From: CAJBVG01 sp943372995
GTDB lineage: Bacteria; Bacteroidota; Bacteroidia; Sphingobacteriales; Sphingobacteriaceae
Reading direction: 5' to 3'
DNA length: 64,000 nucleotides
Assembly (NCBI GenBank): GCA_943372995.1
Contig: CALSAQ010000010.1
Span: 12,035-76,034 of the forward strand
Made by a program: the position numbers and the translations under genes. The notes beneath the pieces were generated by a model. The model had not been told where the DNA came from, searched no databases, and saw only the letters and a program-made list of their open reading frames with translations. This document shows positions 26,962 through 35,704 of the stretch, piece by piece. Numbering within the stretch: the stretch's first letter is position 1; each line of letters begins with the position of its first letter.

Positions 26962-26979
26962 TCTCTTCGAGAATTTTAG

Positions 26980-27053
26980 CGGAATGGACGGGACTCGAAC
27001 CCGCGACCTCCTGCGTGACAGGCAGGCATTCTAACCAGCTGAACTACCACTCC
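26980..27053 (-). tRNA. tRNA-Asp (GTC)
   Basis: A 74-nt tRNA on the minus strand. The acceptor arms GGAGTGG and CCATTCC pair with discriminator G73. The D-arm is GTTCAGCTGGTTAGAAT, the anticodon stem-loop CCTGCCTGTCACGCAGG gives GTC for Asp, and the T-arm contains GGTTCGAGTCC. CCA is not encoded. It lies at the right border of the 18.7-26.8 kb island. No integrase or duplicated tRNA end was found. Confidence 0.95.
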
Positions 27054-27179
27054 GTTTTACTGGACTGCAAATATACAGCTTCAAAGCTTATTTTCAACAA
27101 AAAATGTAAAAATCTCATAATTTACTAATAAACAGAGGCTTTAATATCGTTTTTTCATATATAATTATCTATTATTGGT

Positions 27180-27235
27180 CCCATATCCTGTATCCCATAT
27201 CCTGTATCCCATGTCCTGTATCCTGTGTCCTGTAT
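27180..27235. repeat. Heptanucleotide / 14-nt tandem array
   Basis: Four exact-period 14-nt units, each two heptamers: CCCATAT CCTGTAT, repeated with changes to CCCATGT and CCTGTGT. The eight heptamers share the pattern CCYRTRT or nearly so. The array lies in the 505-nt gap between the deiminase gene and the beta-helix gene, which otherwise contains only tRNA-Asp and its terminator. Confidence 0.8.
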
Positions 27236-27324
27236 CTCTAATCTAGTCGCACCAAATCTAAAACAAAGGAGTAAGGGTTTACAGAACTAGCGTTGTCTTA
27301 TATGGAAGCAACTTTCAAAATACT

Positions 27325-28743
27325 ATGAAGCAATTATACATTCTCTTAACATTTATTTGTGTGACAACCTCAGCGTTAGCTGAAAAAATTATTGTTCCAA
27401 CAAAGTTTTCTACTATACAAGAAGCAATTGATTCCTCTGTGAATGGAGATACCGTATTGGTGATGCCTGGAATTTATTTCGAAAATTTAAAAATGAAAGG
27501 GAAGAGTATCGTACTTACTAGTATGTTTTACTTAGATATGGATAAGAGTTTTATCTCTACAACGGTTATTAATGGTAGTACTCCTACTAACCCTGATTCT
27601 GCTAGTTGTATTATGATGACTGGGAAAGAAGATTCTACTACAGTTGTGCAAGGTTTTACACTCACCGGAGGTAAGGGAACAAAATGGAAAGACATTCATA
27701 ACGGACTTACTTATAGAGAAGGTGGAGGGATTCTGATGGAGTTTTGTTCAGCTGTAATTCAATATAATTATATTATCGATAATGAAGCAATTGATAGAAG
27801 TGGAGGTATGTCGAGTGCTGGTGGTGGTGGAATTAGAAGTGGCGATGGTAATCCAACAATTATCAATAATATGTTTTCAAGAAATAAAGGAAGATATGGA
27901 GCCGCAATCGTTTTTAATTATTCGAAAGGAAAAGTAAAGAACAACATCATTGTTGATAATTCAGGTGGAGAAGATTACGGAGGATCGGGAGTTTGGGTTA
28001 CTGGAGACAATAGTGTTAAACATTTAGTGCAAATAGAAAATAATACCATCGCTTACAACACTTGTAAAGGAACGGGTAGTCAGGCACAAGGTAAAGGAGC
28101 TGTGATGATTTTTTCAATTAAAGCGGTTCTGAAAAACAACATCATTTGGGGAAATGTTCAAAGCAGTGGTGCTTCAGTAAGAACATATGTTGGTGGTACA
28201 ATAGATGCAAGATATAATAGTGTTTCAGAAGTTTTAACTGGTGAAGGTAACATCAGCGGAGATCCATTGTTCGACTCAATAGGTTACTTCTTGAAAAGTG
28301 CATCTCCAACTATAGATGCTGGAGAGAATCTTGTTGAATATAGAGACCTTGCTGATCCTGCAGATACCACTTCACCTTTAGCTCCCGCACAAGGTACTAG
28401 AAGAAATGATATGGGTGCTTATGGTGGTCCGAGACCTATGATTGCAATGACAGATTTAATTTTAGGAACGGATAAAGAAGAAATGAAAAGTAACGCTCAA
28501 ATAGTTTTTCCAAATCCAGTAGAAGGAATACTTCATTTTAAATTAAAGGAAAATGAAACTGTAAAATATTTGGAGTTGTTATCTATAGATTCAAAAAGAA
28601 CTACAAGTATTATGGCCAAAGAAATAATACAGAATGGGAATGTAATTGATGTCGACATACACTCTTATCCAGCAGGTGCTTATTTCTTGACGGTTTATAC
28701 TTCTTCAGCTAATGTTTATACTGAAAAGGTGTTGTTCCAATAA
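27325..28743 (+). CDS. Secreted parallel beta-helix protein with T9SS sorting domain
   Basis: A 472-residue exported protein: signal peptide (MKQLYILLTFICVTTSALA), then IIVPTKFSTIQEAIDSS.NGDTVLVMPGIYFEN, the start of a right-handed beta-helix (pectate-lyase-like, NosD/CASH type), with repeated NN.I..N rungs (YNYIIDNEA, INNMFSRNK, KNNIIVDNS, ENNTIAYNT, KNNIIWGNV). The end (IVFPNPVEGILHFKL, PAGAYFLTVYT, EKVLF) is a T9SS type A sorting domain, so it is secreted or surface-bound. Carbohydrate binding or cleavage is possible, but no catalytic residues can be named. It is flanked by two heptamer arrays. Confidence 0.85.
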   Translation: MKQLYILLTFICVTTSALAEKIIVPTKFSTIQEAIDSSVNGDTVLVMPGIYFENLKMKGKSIVLTSMFYLDMDKSFISTTVINGSTPTNPDSASCIMMTGKEDSTTVVQGFTLTGGKGTKWKDIHNGLTYREGGGILMEFCSAVIQYNYIIDNEAIDRSGGMSSAGGGGIRSGDGNPTIINNMFSRNKGRYGAAIVFNYSKGKVKNNIIVDNSGGEDYGGSGVWVTGDNSVKHLVQIENNTIAYNTCKGTGSQAQGKGAVMIFSIKAVLKNNIIWGNVQSSGASVRTYVGGTIDARYNSVSEVLTGEGNISGDPLFDSIGYFLKSASPTIDAGENLVEYRDLADPADTTSPLAPAQGTRRNDMGAYGGPRPMIAMTDLILGTDKEEMKSNAQIVFPNPVEGILHFKLKENETVKYLELLSIDSKRTTSIMAKEIIQNGNVIDVDIHSYPAGAYFLTVYTSSANVYTEKVLFQ

Positions 28744-28831
28744 TTAAGGAAGATTAAATATTTTTGAAGAGCAAATCTGAAGATTTTAAATACATAGCTA
28801 CTCGATATATATGCATTTATACCTCATCGTT

Positions 28832-28908
28832 TTAAGTTAGTTATAAGTATAAAGTAAGTAATATAATTCACAACTCACAATTCACAACTCATAACTCACA
28901 ATTCATTT
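28832..28908. repeat. Heptanucleotide array with two word families
   Basis: From 28867 six heptamers run in register: TTCACAA, CTCACAA, TTCACAA, CTCATAA, CTCACAA, TTCATTT. Upstream, in the same 7-nt frame, looser units AGTTATA, AGTATAA, AGTAAGT, AATATAA occur. The array runs up to the stop codon of the convergent DUF1569 gene. Confidence 0.75.
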
Positions 28909-29365
28909 AAACTCCAAACTGCCTCAAATGGTGGTCAATATGTTTATACATCAAATTATTCCATTCGGTGGCGTTAAGTTTGCCTAGAGTAAGTTGATGT
29001 TTCCCATCGAAATAGCTTTCGCCAAGTTCGGCCATTTTTAGCACATAATTGCTGAGACGATTTTTTTCTTTTTCGAAATCACGTTGATCCACAATGATGA
29101 AGGCTGGAGCGGTAGGGAGGTTTGGTTTGTAGGGAATCTCATTAGTCATGCTTCTTTTCACAAACAGTTTCATAAATAGTCGCATTATTGCTGGAGGTGC
29201 ATCGTTACGCTCTCCAAAAGCTTGTTCGTACGGAACGCAGCAATGTGCAAGCATCTGGGATACATTCATTTTACCCCAACGTCGTTGTGTAATCTGACTG
29301 AGTTGATCGATTCTAGAAATTATTTTTTTAGCTTCTGCTTCTGAATATACATTTGGTAATGCCAT
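28907..29365 (-). CDS. DUF1569 (DinB-superfamily) protein
   Basis: A 152-residue four-helix-bundle protein of DUF1569 in the DinB/YfiT superfamily. RRWGKMNVSQMLAHCCVPYEQAFG carries the first metal-type His, and the C-terminal HIDHHLRQFGV carries the others. Superfamily members bind Zn or Ni and some transfer thiols, but the function of DUF1569 is unknown. The stop codon lies inside the heptamer array. The 46-nt gap to the upstream small gene could allow cotranscription. Confidence 0.82.
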   Translation of the reverse strand: MALPNVYSEAEAKKIISRIDQLSQITQRRWGKMNVSQMLAHCCVPYEQAFGERNDAPPAIMRLFMKLFVKRSMTNEIPYKPNLPTAPAFIIVDQRDFEKEKNRLSNYVLKMAELGESYFDGKHQLTLGKLNATEWNNLMYKHIDHHLRQFGV

Positions 29366-29411
29366 AGGGAGTTATTTTGGCTTACTAAATTAAGAGTTTA
29401 TTTTTATAATC

Positions 29412-29603
29412 TTAATTGTCGCTAAAATATTGCGAATCGAGGCTATTACTTTTCTCTGCTTGTGCCTGGTAGTCGGCCCAGAGCTCCAAGATTTTGTATT
29501 TAAGCTCCTCTTCATACGAATGCACAAAATAATCGACTAAGGTGCTGAATGCTTTGCTATTATTGGCATCCATTTCTTGTATGCAGGCTTTGATATAGTT
29601 CAT
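29412..29603 (-). CDS. Small hypothetical protein
   Basis: A 63-residue acidic helical protein from the ATG at 29603 (a TTG at 29615 is the alternative). I do not recognise a family. No membrane segment or metal motif is seen. It lies upstream of and co-directional with the DUF1569 gene, and divergent from an XRE regulator gene (103 nt). Confidence 0.5.
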   Translation of the reverse strand: MNYIKACIQEMDANNSKAFSTLVDYFVHSYEEELKYKILELWADYQAQAEKSNSLDSQYFSDN

Positions 29604-29706
29604 AGTATATTCCAATTTTTAGTTATACTAAAATTATTCTTGATTTAATAAATATAATCTAATAAATGTAGAAATAAGTGCTCCATTCGGGATTTATTTT
29701 AGTAGT

Positions 29707-30069
29707 ATGAAAAACACCATTGGTGAGAATATAAGATTACTAAGAGTTTTACGAGGACTTAGTCAGGAAAACATGGCTAACGAATTAGATATTTCTGTTT
29801 CTGCATATTCCAATATTGAAAGAGATGTTTCGGAGCTAACTGTTTCCAGATTAATTTTAATTGCTGGGATATTAAAAGTGAAAGCGAGTACTATTTTAGA
29901 AATGAATGGGAAATATATTCTTGCTGAGAATGAAGATAAAAGTTATCAGAAGAATTCATTAGAATCGGAATTCGAAAAGTTGAAGAAGCAGTTCGATGCC
30001 ATGGCAACTGAGTTGAAGCAATTAAAAACTCCAGCAAAGAAAACTGCAACAAAAACTAAGAAGCGTTAA
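29707..30069 (+). CDS. XRE-family regulator with coiled coil and Lys-rich tail
   Basis: A 120-residue protein: a textbook XRE HTH at about 5-65 (IGENIRLLRVLRGLSQENMA, ISVSAYSNIERDVSELTVSRL), then a coiled coil (SEFEKLKKQFDAMATELKQL) and a Lys/Thr/Ala-rich tail (KTPAKKTATKTKKR) suited to non-specific nucleic-acid contact. It probably dimerises on an operator; the target is unknown. Its last 4 nt overlap the end of the convergent receiver gene. Confidence 0.8.
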   Translation: MKNTIGENIRLLRVLRGLSQENMANELDISVSAYSNIERDVSELTVSRLILIAGILKVKASTILEMNGKYILAENEDKSYQKNSLESEFEKLKKQFDAMATELKQLKTPAKKTATKTKKR

Positions 30070-30530
30070 GAAAGTAATTTCTGACGAAGAAGAAATTCTA
30101 ATTGTTCATTTGCACGGATTAAGCTTTTCAGTAGTTTCTTATTTTCCTGGCGCAGAGAAAAAATTTCATACGCATTGTTAATCACCACCCTCATTTGTTG
30201 TTCGTCCCAAGGTTTGGTAATGTACTGATAGATTTGACCTTTATTAATAGCATCTATAACCGCCTGGATGTCTGCATAGCCTGTGAGTAGCATACGTATA
30301 GCTTCTGGGTATTCGCTAATGATACTGGCTAGAAATTCAACACCTGTAACACCGGGCATACGTTGATCGGTGATAATAATTTCATATTGGTTTTCCTTCA
30401 AAAGCTCTCGGGCTTCGTTAGCCGACAGAGCCACAGTTACATCGTACTCTCTTCTAAATGCTGCCTTAAATGAATTCAAATTGTTTTCTTCATCGTCGAC
30501 ATATAGAATTTTTATTCGAGAATCAGCCAT
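30066..30530 (-). CDS. Single-domain-type response regulator (REC)
   Basis: A 154-residue receiver protein: VDDE at 11-14, phospho-acceptor D55 in ITDQRMPG, T/S in LLTGY and K in TKPWDEQ, followed by a short helical tail without an output domain. It is very similar to the REC domain of the REC-HisKA protein at 34619 (shared DQRMPG.TGVEF, LLTGY.DIQAV, KPWD), pointing to duplication. It is divergent from the E1-like gene (129 nt), so it may be a component of that signalling locus. DIQAV and KPWD recall RpfG-type receivers. Confidence 0.85.
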   Translation of the reverse strand: MADSRIKILYVDDEENNLNSFKAAFRREYDVTVALSANEARELLKENQYEIIITDQRMPGVTGVEFLASIISEYPEAIRMLLTGYADIQAVIDAINKGQIYQYITKPWDEQQMRVVINNAYEIFSLRQENKKLLKSLIRANEQLEFLLRQKLLS

Positions 30531-30659
30531 TGTGCGTGATTGGGTTATAGTTAAAACGTCTATAAAAAATAAAATAAACGATTATTTTCCATAAATATCG
30601 GATTTTATTTGGATATTTAATACTTATTTAAATTACAGAGCTAAAATTAAACAACTAAA

Positions 30660-31754
30660 ATGTTAAATTTTAAAGAAAGCAAATTGAGCAGTGCATTCTT
30701 ACCAGAGATTTTTAACATCAACAACAACAATGACCACCTTGCAGTTCAACAAATTATTGCCGAACAGGAAGGATTAGTAGTACTCGACGAGCTAAAAAGC
30801 CAGTTGAGGGAACTAATTAAAATTAGAAACCCCCAAAGAGCCCTAACCGAGCTAGAGTACGAAGAGCAAATAGATTTACAATTAGGTGGTAAGTCTAGTC
30901 ATTATTACGGTTGTTGGGTTTATTATCCATGGAATAAGAAATTAGTCCATCTTTTACCAAAAGATGAGTTTATTGAATTAAGAACAAGTAGAAATCTTTA
31001 CAAAATTACTCCTGATGAGCGAAGTGTATTGCTTCGTAAAAAAATAGCAGTAATAGGTTTATCCGTGGGTCAGATGATTGCATTGACCTTGGCTATGGAG
31101 AGAACATGTGATGAAATTCGTCTTGCCGACTTCGATTTAATAGAGTTGAGTAATATGAATCGAATCAGGACCTCGGTTACTAATATCGGTGTGTCGAAGG
31201 CTATCGTGGCCGCAAGGGAAATAGCTGAGCTAGACCCATACATTAAGGTAAAGATTTACACGGAAGGCATTACAGAAAATAACATAGACGACTTTTTATT
31301 AGAAGGCGGGAAGATAGATTTATTGGTAGAGGAATGCGACGGCTTAGATGTGAAGATTCTAAGTAGAATTAAAGCAAGGGAGTATGGTATTCCAGTAGTT
31401 ATGGAAACCAATGACCGCGGGATGATCGACATTGAGCGATATGATTTAGAACCCAAAAGAGCTTTATTACATGGATTAATTCCAGAGAACATGACGGATC
31501 TTGGTTCGCTTAGAAACCTAAGCAATCAGGAAAAGGTGCCATTATTAGGAGCTATGGTGGGTATAGAGCATATTTCAGAGAGAATGAAATTATCGCTTAC
31601 CGAAATGGGTAAAACCATTTCAACATGGCCTCAACTGGCCTCTTCAGTAGTACTGGGAGGCGCAATGGTCACCGACGTTTGCAGGCGAATACTATTAAAC
31701 CAGTTTTCGCAATCTGGAAGATACTACGTCGATTTCAATGAACTTATTAAATAA
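30660..31754 (+). CDS. E1-like ThiF/Rv1355c-type adenylyltransferase
   Basis: A 364-residue protein. Residues 125-260 form an E1-like Rossmann domain: IAVIGLSVGQMIAL (133-138 in place of GxGGxG), DFDLIELSNMNRIR (D157, N167, R168), GVSKA with K180, and EECDGLD (D227). These match the Rv1355c-related branch of the ThiF/E1 family, in which the domain is fused to or adjacent to other enzymes. No CxxC zinc site is seen. It would adenylate a carboxylate, either protein C-terminus or small acid; the substrate is unknown. It leads a run of four co-directional genes with 1-18 nt gaps. Confidence 0.8.
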   Translation: MLNFKESKLSSAFLPEIFNINNNNDHLAVQQIIAEQEGLVVLDELKSQLRELIKIRNPQRALTELEYEEQIDLQLGGKSSHYYGCWVYYPWNKKLVHLLPKDEFIELRTSRNLYKITPDERSVLLRKKIAVIGLSVGQMIALTLAMERTCDEIRLADFDLIELSNMNRIRTSVTNIGVSKAIVAAREIAELDPYIKVKIYTEGITENNIDDFLLEGGKIDLLVEECDGLDVKILSRIKAREYGIPVVMETNDRGMIDIERYDLEPKRALLHGLIPENMTDLGSLRNLSNQEKVPLLGAMVGIEHISERMKLSLTEMGKTISTWPQLASSVVLGGAMVTDVCRRILLNQFSQSGRYYVDFNELIK

Positions 31755-31772
31755 ATATATCACCTCAGCCTA

Positions 31773-32465
31773 ATGATAAAAATTAGAGCATTTAGAGCTA
31801 TTGATGACCAAGAAGCTTGTCTGAAGTTCATAGAAGGACACAGAAGACTCTTGGAAATCCATTTTGGAGTAGCTAAGGTTACTTCTAGCAGTAACGACTG
31901 GGTGAAAAGTGAGAGTACGATTGTAATTATTGTTGAAGATGAAACTGGGGATAAGGTGTATGGCGGTGCGAGGGTGCAAATGGTAGATGGGAAAATCCCT
32001 TTACCTATAGAACATGCTTTAGGGCACTATGATCCAAAAATATTTGAATTTGTAAAACCAGGATGTGCGGAGATATGTGGAATGTGGAATTCGATGGAGG
32101 TTGCAGGGATGGGAATTGGGAGTTTGATATTGTGTAGGGTGTGCGTTTCTATTGTTAACCAATTGCCAATTGATAAAATTTATGTATTATGTGCTCCAGT
32201 TACAACTCGCATGGGAAAACGTGTAGGGGCTGTGGTTGAAGAGTCGCTTGGCGATAAAGGAATCTTTTTCTACCCAAAAGACGACTTCGTTGCAACAGCG
32301 ATGGCGATTTTAGATGTAGATGTTCTCGAGCATGCAGAAGAACGAGAGAGAGAAAATATTTTTGAATTAAGGAATAATCCCGATCAGCTTAAAATTGAAA
32401 AAGGGCCTAAAGGAGAATTCGAAGTGTTGTACCAATTGAAAATACCTAATATAAACGCTCAGTGA
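31773..32465 (+). CDS. GNAT / autoinducer-synthase-like acyltransferase
   Basis: A 230-residue protein with a GNAT-type core: a central strand and loop VYGGARVQM, then CAEICGMWNSMEVAGMGIGSLIL, in which GMGIG (112-116) sits at the acyl-CoA pyrophosphate loop. The later stretch VLCAPVTTRMGKRVGAVVEES and hydrophobic segments resemble long-chain N-acyl amino acid or homoserine-lactone synthase-like enzymes more than small GNATs, but I cannot assign a substrate. It follows the E1-like gene by 18 nt and precedes the sensor kinase by 4 nt. An acyl-transfer step in signal making is an inference from context. Confidence 0.65.
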   Translation: MIKIRAFRAIDDQEACLKFIEGHRRLLEIHFGVAKVTSSSNDWVKSESTIVIIVEDETGDKVYGGARVQMVDGKIPLPIEHALGHYDPKIFEFVKPGCAEICGMWNSMEVAGMGIGSLILCRVCVSIVNQLPIDKIYVLCAPVTTRMGKRVGAVVEESLGDKGIFFYPKDDFVATAMAILDVDVLEHAEERERENIFELRNNPDQLKIEKGPKGEFEVLYQLKIPNINAQ

Positions 32466-32469
32466 TGAT

Positions 32470-34617
32470 ATGAAGAAACTTAACATTCTGTTTCTGCTTC
32501 TTTTTTTTACCATTTATTCAAATGCTTCCCCCGTTGAAGATTCTATTTTATTTAATAATGAAAATACTATCTTCAGCATTGGCGATCAAGTACAAATTCT
32601 AACAGATAAAACAAACTCTTTAACTTTCGAGGATGTTAAACAATCGACGGATTTTAAGAAGAGTACAGAAAAAGTCCCCAATCTCGGGATTACTGAAAAT
32701 ACATATTGGATTCGATTCTCCATAAAAAACCAATTGGAGAATAGAAGGATCCTATTACAACTTCAATATCCTATAATTGATGAAGTAGAATTCTATTCTC
32801 TCAATCTAGAAACTAAAAAATACGATACTATATTAACGGGTGAAATTCATCCATTCGATAAAAGAGAGGTAAATAATCAGAATTATCTTTTCTATTTAGA
32901 TATCCCGCAAAATGAAACGCTCACCTATTACATGAAAGTAAAAAGTGGTGAGCAAATACAATTGCCATTATTACTAGGTGCACAAAAGCCCGTCTTTGAG
33001 GATTTAATTCAGAAGGATTTAGTTTTCGGTTTGTATATCGGAATCATTCTGGTAATGGCTATTTATAACCTCTTCGTTTATTTTACAGTTAGAGATAGAA
33101 GTTATATTTATTACGTGTCCTATATCGTATTTGTAGGATTAACCCAAGCGGTATTACAAGGTTATGGTTTTAAGTATTTATGGCCAAACTCAAAATGGTT
33201 GGTGTTACAAAGTACATTTTTGGTCCCTGTATTAAATGGATGGACAGCTATTGCCTTCGTAAAGCACTTTTTAAATACAAAAGAAACATATAAGCTAGGA
33301 AACAAAATATTGAATTGGATTTTTGTTTTCTATACACTTTGTTTGGTGTTGAGCTTAATGAACAAATATTTTCTCGCACAAAATTTGGTTCAGCTCACCG
33401 CATCAGTGGGTTCGTTGTTAACCATATATATAGCATATAGAATAGGTAAACAAGGATACAGACCTGCCAATTATTTTTTAGTGGCATGGACAATCTTCTT
33501 ATTAAGCGTTGTGGTATTTGTACTGAAGAATTTCAACATTCTACCATACAACGACATGACTTACTACTCTCTTCAGGTAGGTTCGGCTTTAGAGGTTACA
33601 TTGCTTTCTTTCGCACTTGCTGATAAGATTAATATTTATAGAAAAGAAAAAGAAGATTCTCAATTAGAAGCCTTAAGAGTTTCTCAAGAGAACGAAAGAA
33701 TTATACGTGAGCAAAATGTAATGTTGGAAGTGAAAGTTGAAGAACGTACTCACGAGTTAAACTTATCTAATCAGGAATTAAATACGGCATTAACGGATTT
33801 AAAAAATGCCCAAACACAACTTGTAGATGCAGAGAAGATGGCATCTCTTGGTCAGCTCACAGCAGGTATAGCACACGAGATTAACAATCCGATAAACTTT
33901 GTAAGCTCTAACATCAAGCCATTGAGAAGAGATATTGAAGACATACAAATGTTGGTGGATAAATACGAGGAGTTGGTTAATCAACAAAATCTTACTGAGC
34001 AGTTTGGTGAAATAGTAAAATTGAAGAAAGAGCTCGATTACGATTATTTAAAACACGAGATTGATGTGTTGTTAAAAGGTATGGCTGATGGTGCTGGAAG
34101 AACAGTTGAAATTGTAAAAGGATTGAAGAGTTTCTCGCGACTCGACGAATCGGATTTGAAATACGCCAATGTGAACGAAGGGATAGAGTCGACCTTAATT
34201 ATATTGAGTAGTACGTTTAGAGGTAAAATAAATATCATTAAAGAACTTGAACCGATACCAGAAATAGAGTGTTTTGCAGGTAAGCTTAACCAAGTGTTTA
34301 TGAATATTATAAACAATGCGGCTCAAGCGGTGTTAATGGCTCATGCCAACGATGATGAAGGAAAGGTAATTTTAAGAACGAAACAAAATGGAGATGGTGT
34401 AAGTATACATATCATTGATAATGGTACGGGTATGTCGGAAGAGGTTAGAAGTAAAATTTTCGATCCGTTCTTTACCACTAAAAAAGCTGGGGAAGGAACA
34501 GGATTAGGCCTATCAATTGTGTATAGTATTATAGAGTTACATAAAGGAACAATAGAAGTAAAATCTACTCTGGGAGAAGGTACTGAGTTTATCATTACCT
34601 TACCATTAAACCAATAA
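32470..34617 (+). CDS. 7TMR-DISM sensor histidine kinase
   Basis: A 715-residue membrane kinase. In order: signal peptide, a periplasmic 7TMR-DISM extracellular domain (about 40-180, with ENTYWIRFSIKN and LQYPIIDEVEFY), seven membrane helices (about 185-390), a coiled coil (about 395-455), HisKA with H469 in GIAHEINNPINF, and HATPase with NNAAQAV, DNGTGMS and GTGLGLSIVYSI. The extracellular domain family binds carbohydrates or other ligands. No receiver is fused; the next gene (1-nt gap) supplies REC. It probably reads a signal connected with the two enzymes upstream. Confidence 0.9.
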   Translation: MKKLNILFLLLFFTIYSNASPVEDSILFNNENTIFSIGDQVQILTDKTNSLTFEDVKQSTDFKKSTEKVPNLGITENTYWIRFSIKNQLENRRILLQLQYPIIDEVEFYSLNLETKKYDTILTGEIHPFDKREVNNQNYLFYLDIPQNETLTYYMKVKSGEQIQLPLLLGAQKPVFEDLIQKDLVFGLYIGIILVMAIYNLFVYFTVRDRSYIYYVSYIVFVGLTQAVLQGYGFKYLWPNSKWLVLQSTFLVPVLNGWTAIAFVKHFLNTKETYKLGNKILNWIFVFYTLCLVLSLMNKYFLAQNLVQLTASVGSLLTIYIAYRIGKQGYRPANYFLVAWTIFLLSVVVFVLKNFNILPYNDMTYYSLQVGSALEVTLLSFALADKINIYRKEKEDSQLEALRVSQENERIIREQNVMLEVKVEERTHELNLSNQELNTALTDLKNAQTQLVDAEKMASLGQLTAGIAHEINNPINFVSSNIKPLRRDIEDIQMLVDKYEELVNQQNLTEQFGEIVKLKKELDYDYLKHEIDVLLKGMADGAGRTVEIVKGLKSFSRLDESDLKYANVNEGIESTLIILSSTFRGKINIIKELEPIPEIECFAGKLNQVFMNIINNAAQAVLMAHANDDEGKVILRTKQNGDGVSIHIIDNGTGMSEEVRSKIFDPFFTTKKAGEGTGLGLSIVYSIIELHKGTIEVKSTLGEGTEFIITLPLNQ

Positions 34618-34618
34618 C

Positions 34619-35704
34619 ATGAGCAAGGAGAAAATTCGTGTATTGTATATCGACGATGAAGTAAACAACTTGCATGCGTTTAAGGCATTGTTTAGGAAGG
34701 AGTACGATATCTTTATTGCCGAATCAGCAGAAGAGGGAACTAAGTTATTGGCAGATGAGCAGGTCCATGTAATTATTTGCGACCAAAGAATGCCTGGAAT
34801 GACAGGCGTAGAATTCTTTGAATCGATTTTAGATAAGTATCCTCATCCGATTAGGATTTTACTTACGGGTTATACAGATATACAAGCCGTTGTAGAAGCG
34901 ATTAACAGAGGCCAGATTTATCGTTTCATAGATAAACCTTGGGATCAACAAGTGTTATCTGTAGCAATACAGAATGCTTATGAAATCTATCATACTAAGT
35001 TTTTATTAAGAGAGCAAAATATTCAGCTTCAGAAAGCATATGATGAGTTGGATAAATTTGTGTACAGTGCTTCTCATGATTTACGTGCTCCATTAGCTTC
35101 TATATTGGGAATAATTAAAGTGGCTAGAACAGACGATGCTAATAAGATGCCAGAATATATTGATATGATAGATCATACAGTAAATCGTATGGATGCTTTT
35201 GTTCAAAATATCATCAAGTATTATAGGAGCAATAGAGTCGATGTAGAGATTAACCACATTAATTTTCAGAATATTATTAATGAGATTGTTGATGAGCTTA
35301 GTCATCATATTATGGATTTAAATATCAAGTTTATTAAATTATATGATGAGCCAGTTTTTATACGATCAGATGAAAGTAGAATAAGAATCATCATCAATAA
35401 TATTTTACTGAATGCTATTAAATTCCATGAAGAAGATAGCAACTCAAAAGAAATTAATATTAGAGTATTTAGTACACACGAAAAATCTATTGTTGAAGTA
35501 GAAGACAATGGTATTGGAATAGATCCTGAGCATCATGAGAAAATATTCGAAATGTTTTTTAGAGGCGTACACAAAAATGCAGGCTCAGGAGTTGGATTGT
35601 ATGTAGCTAAAGAAGCGCTAAAAAGAATAAACGGTTCTGTAAGAGTAGAATCTACTCCCGGTAAAGGGAGTAAATTCATAGTTCAAATTCCTAATCTATT
35701 ATAA
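34619..35704 (+). CDS. REC-HisKA-HATPase signalling protein
   Basis: A 361-residue soluble protein: an N-terminal receiver (VLYIDDE, phospho-acceptor D55 in ICDQRMPG, LLTGY, DKPWD), then HisKA with H153 in SASHDLRAPL, and HATPase with NNILLNAIKFH, EDNGIGID and GSGVGLYVAKEAL. It receives phosphate, probably from the 7TMR kinase upstream (1-nt gap), and can pass it on by its own kinase module. No DNA-binding output is present, so a further regulator is needed, possibly encoded elsewhere. It overlaps the nupC end by 6 nt in convergent orientation. Confidence 0.9.
   Translation: MSKEKIRVLYIDDEVNNLHAFKALFRKEYDIFIAESAEEGTKLLADEQVHVIICDQRMPGMTGVEFFESILDKYPHPIRILLTGYTDIQAVVEAINRGQIYRFIDKPWDQQVLSVAIQNAYEIYHTKFLLREQNIQLQKAYDELDKFVYSASHDLRAPLASILGIIKVARTDDANKMPEYIDMIDHTVNRMDAFVQNIIKYYRSNRVDVEINHINFQNIINEIVDELSHHIMDLNIKFIKLYDEPVFIRSDESRIRIIINNILLNAIKFHEEDSNSKEINIRVFSTHEKSIVEVEDNGIGIDPEHHEKIFEMFFRGVHKNAGSGVGLYVAKEALKRINGSVRVESTPGKGSKFIVQIPNLL

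Noticed and set aside
26980..27053. tRNA-Asp as an attachment site for the 18.7-26.8 kb island
   Set aside because: No integrase gene and no copy of the tRNA 3' end was found near 18.5 kb.
27180..27235. Possible CRISPR-like array
   Set aside because: Units are 14 nt (two heptamers) head to tail with no spacers and no cas genes; it is a simple tandem repeat.
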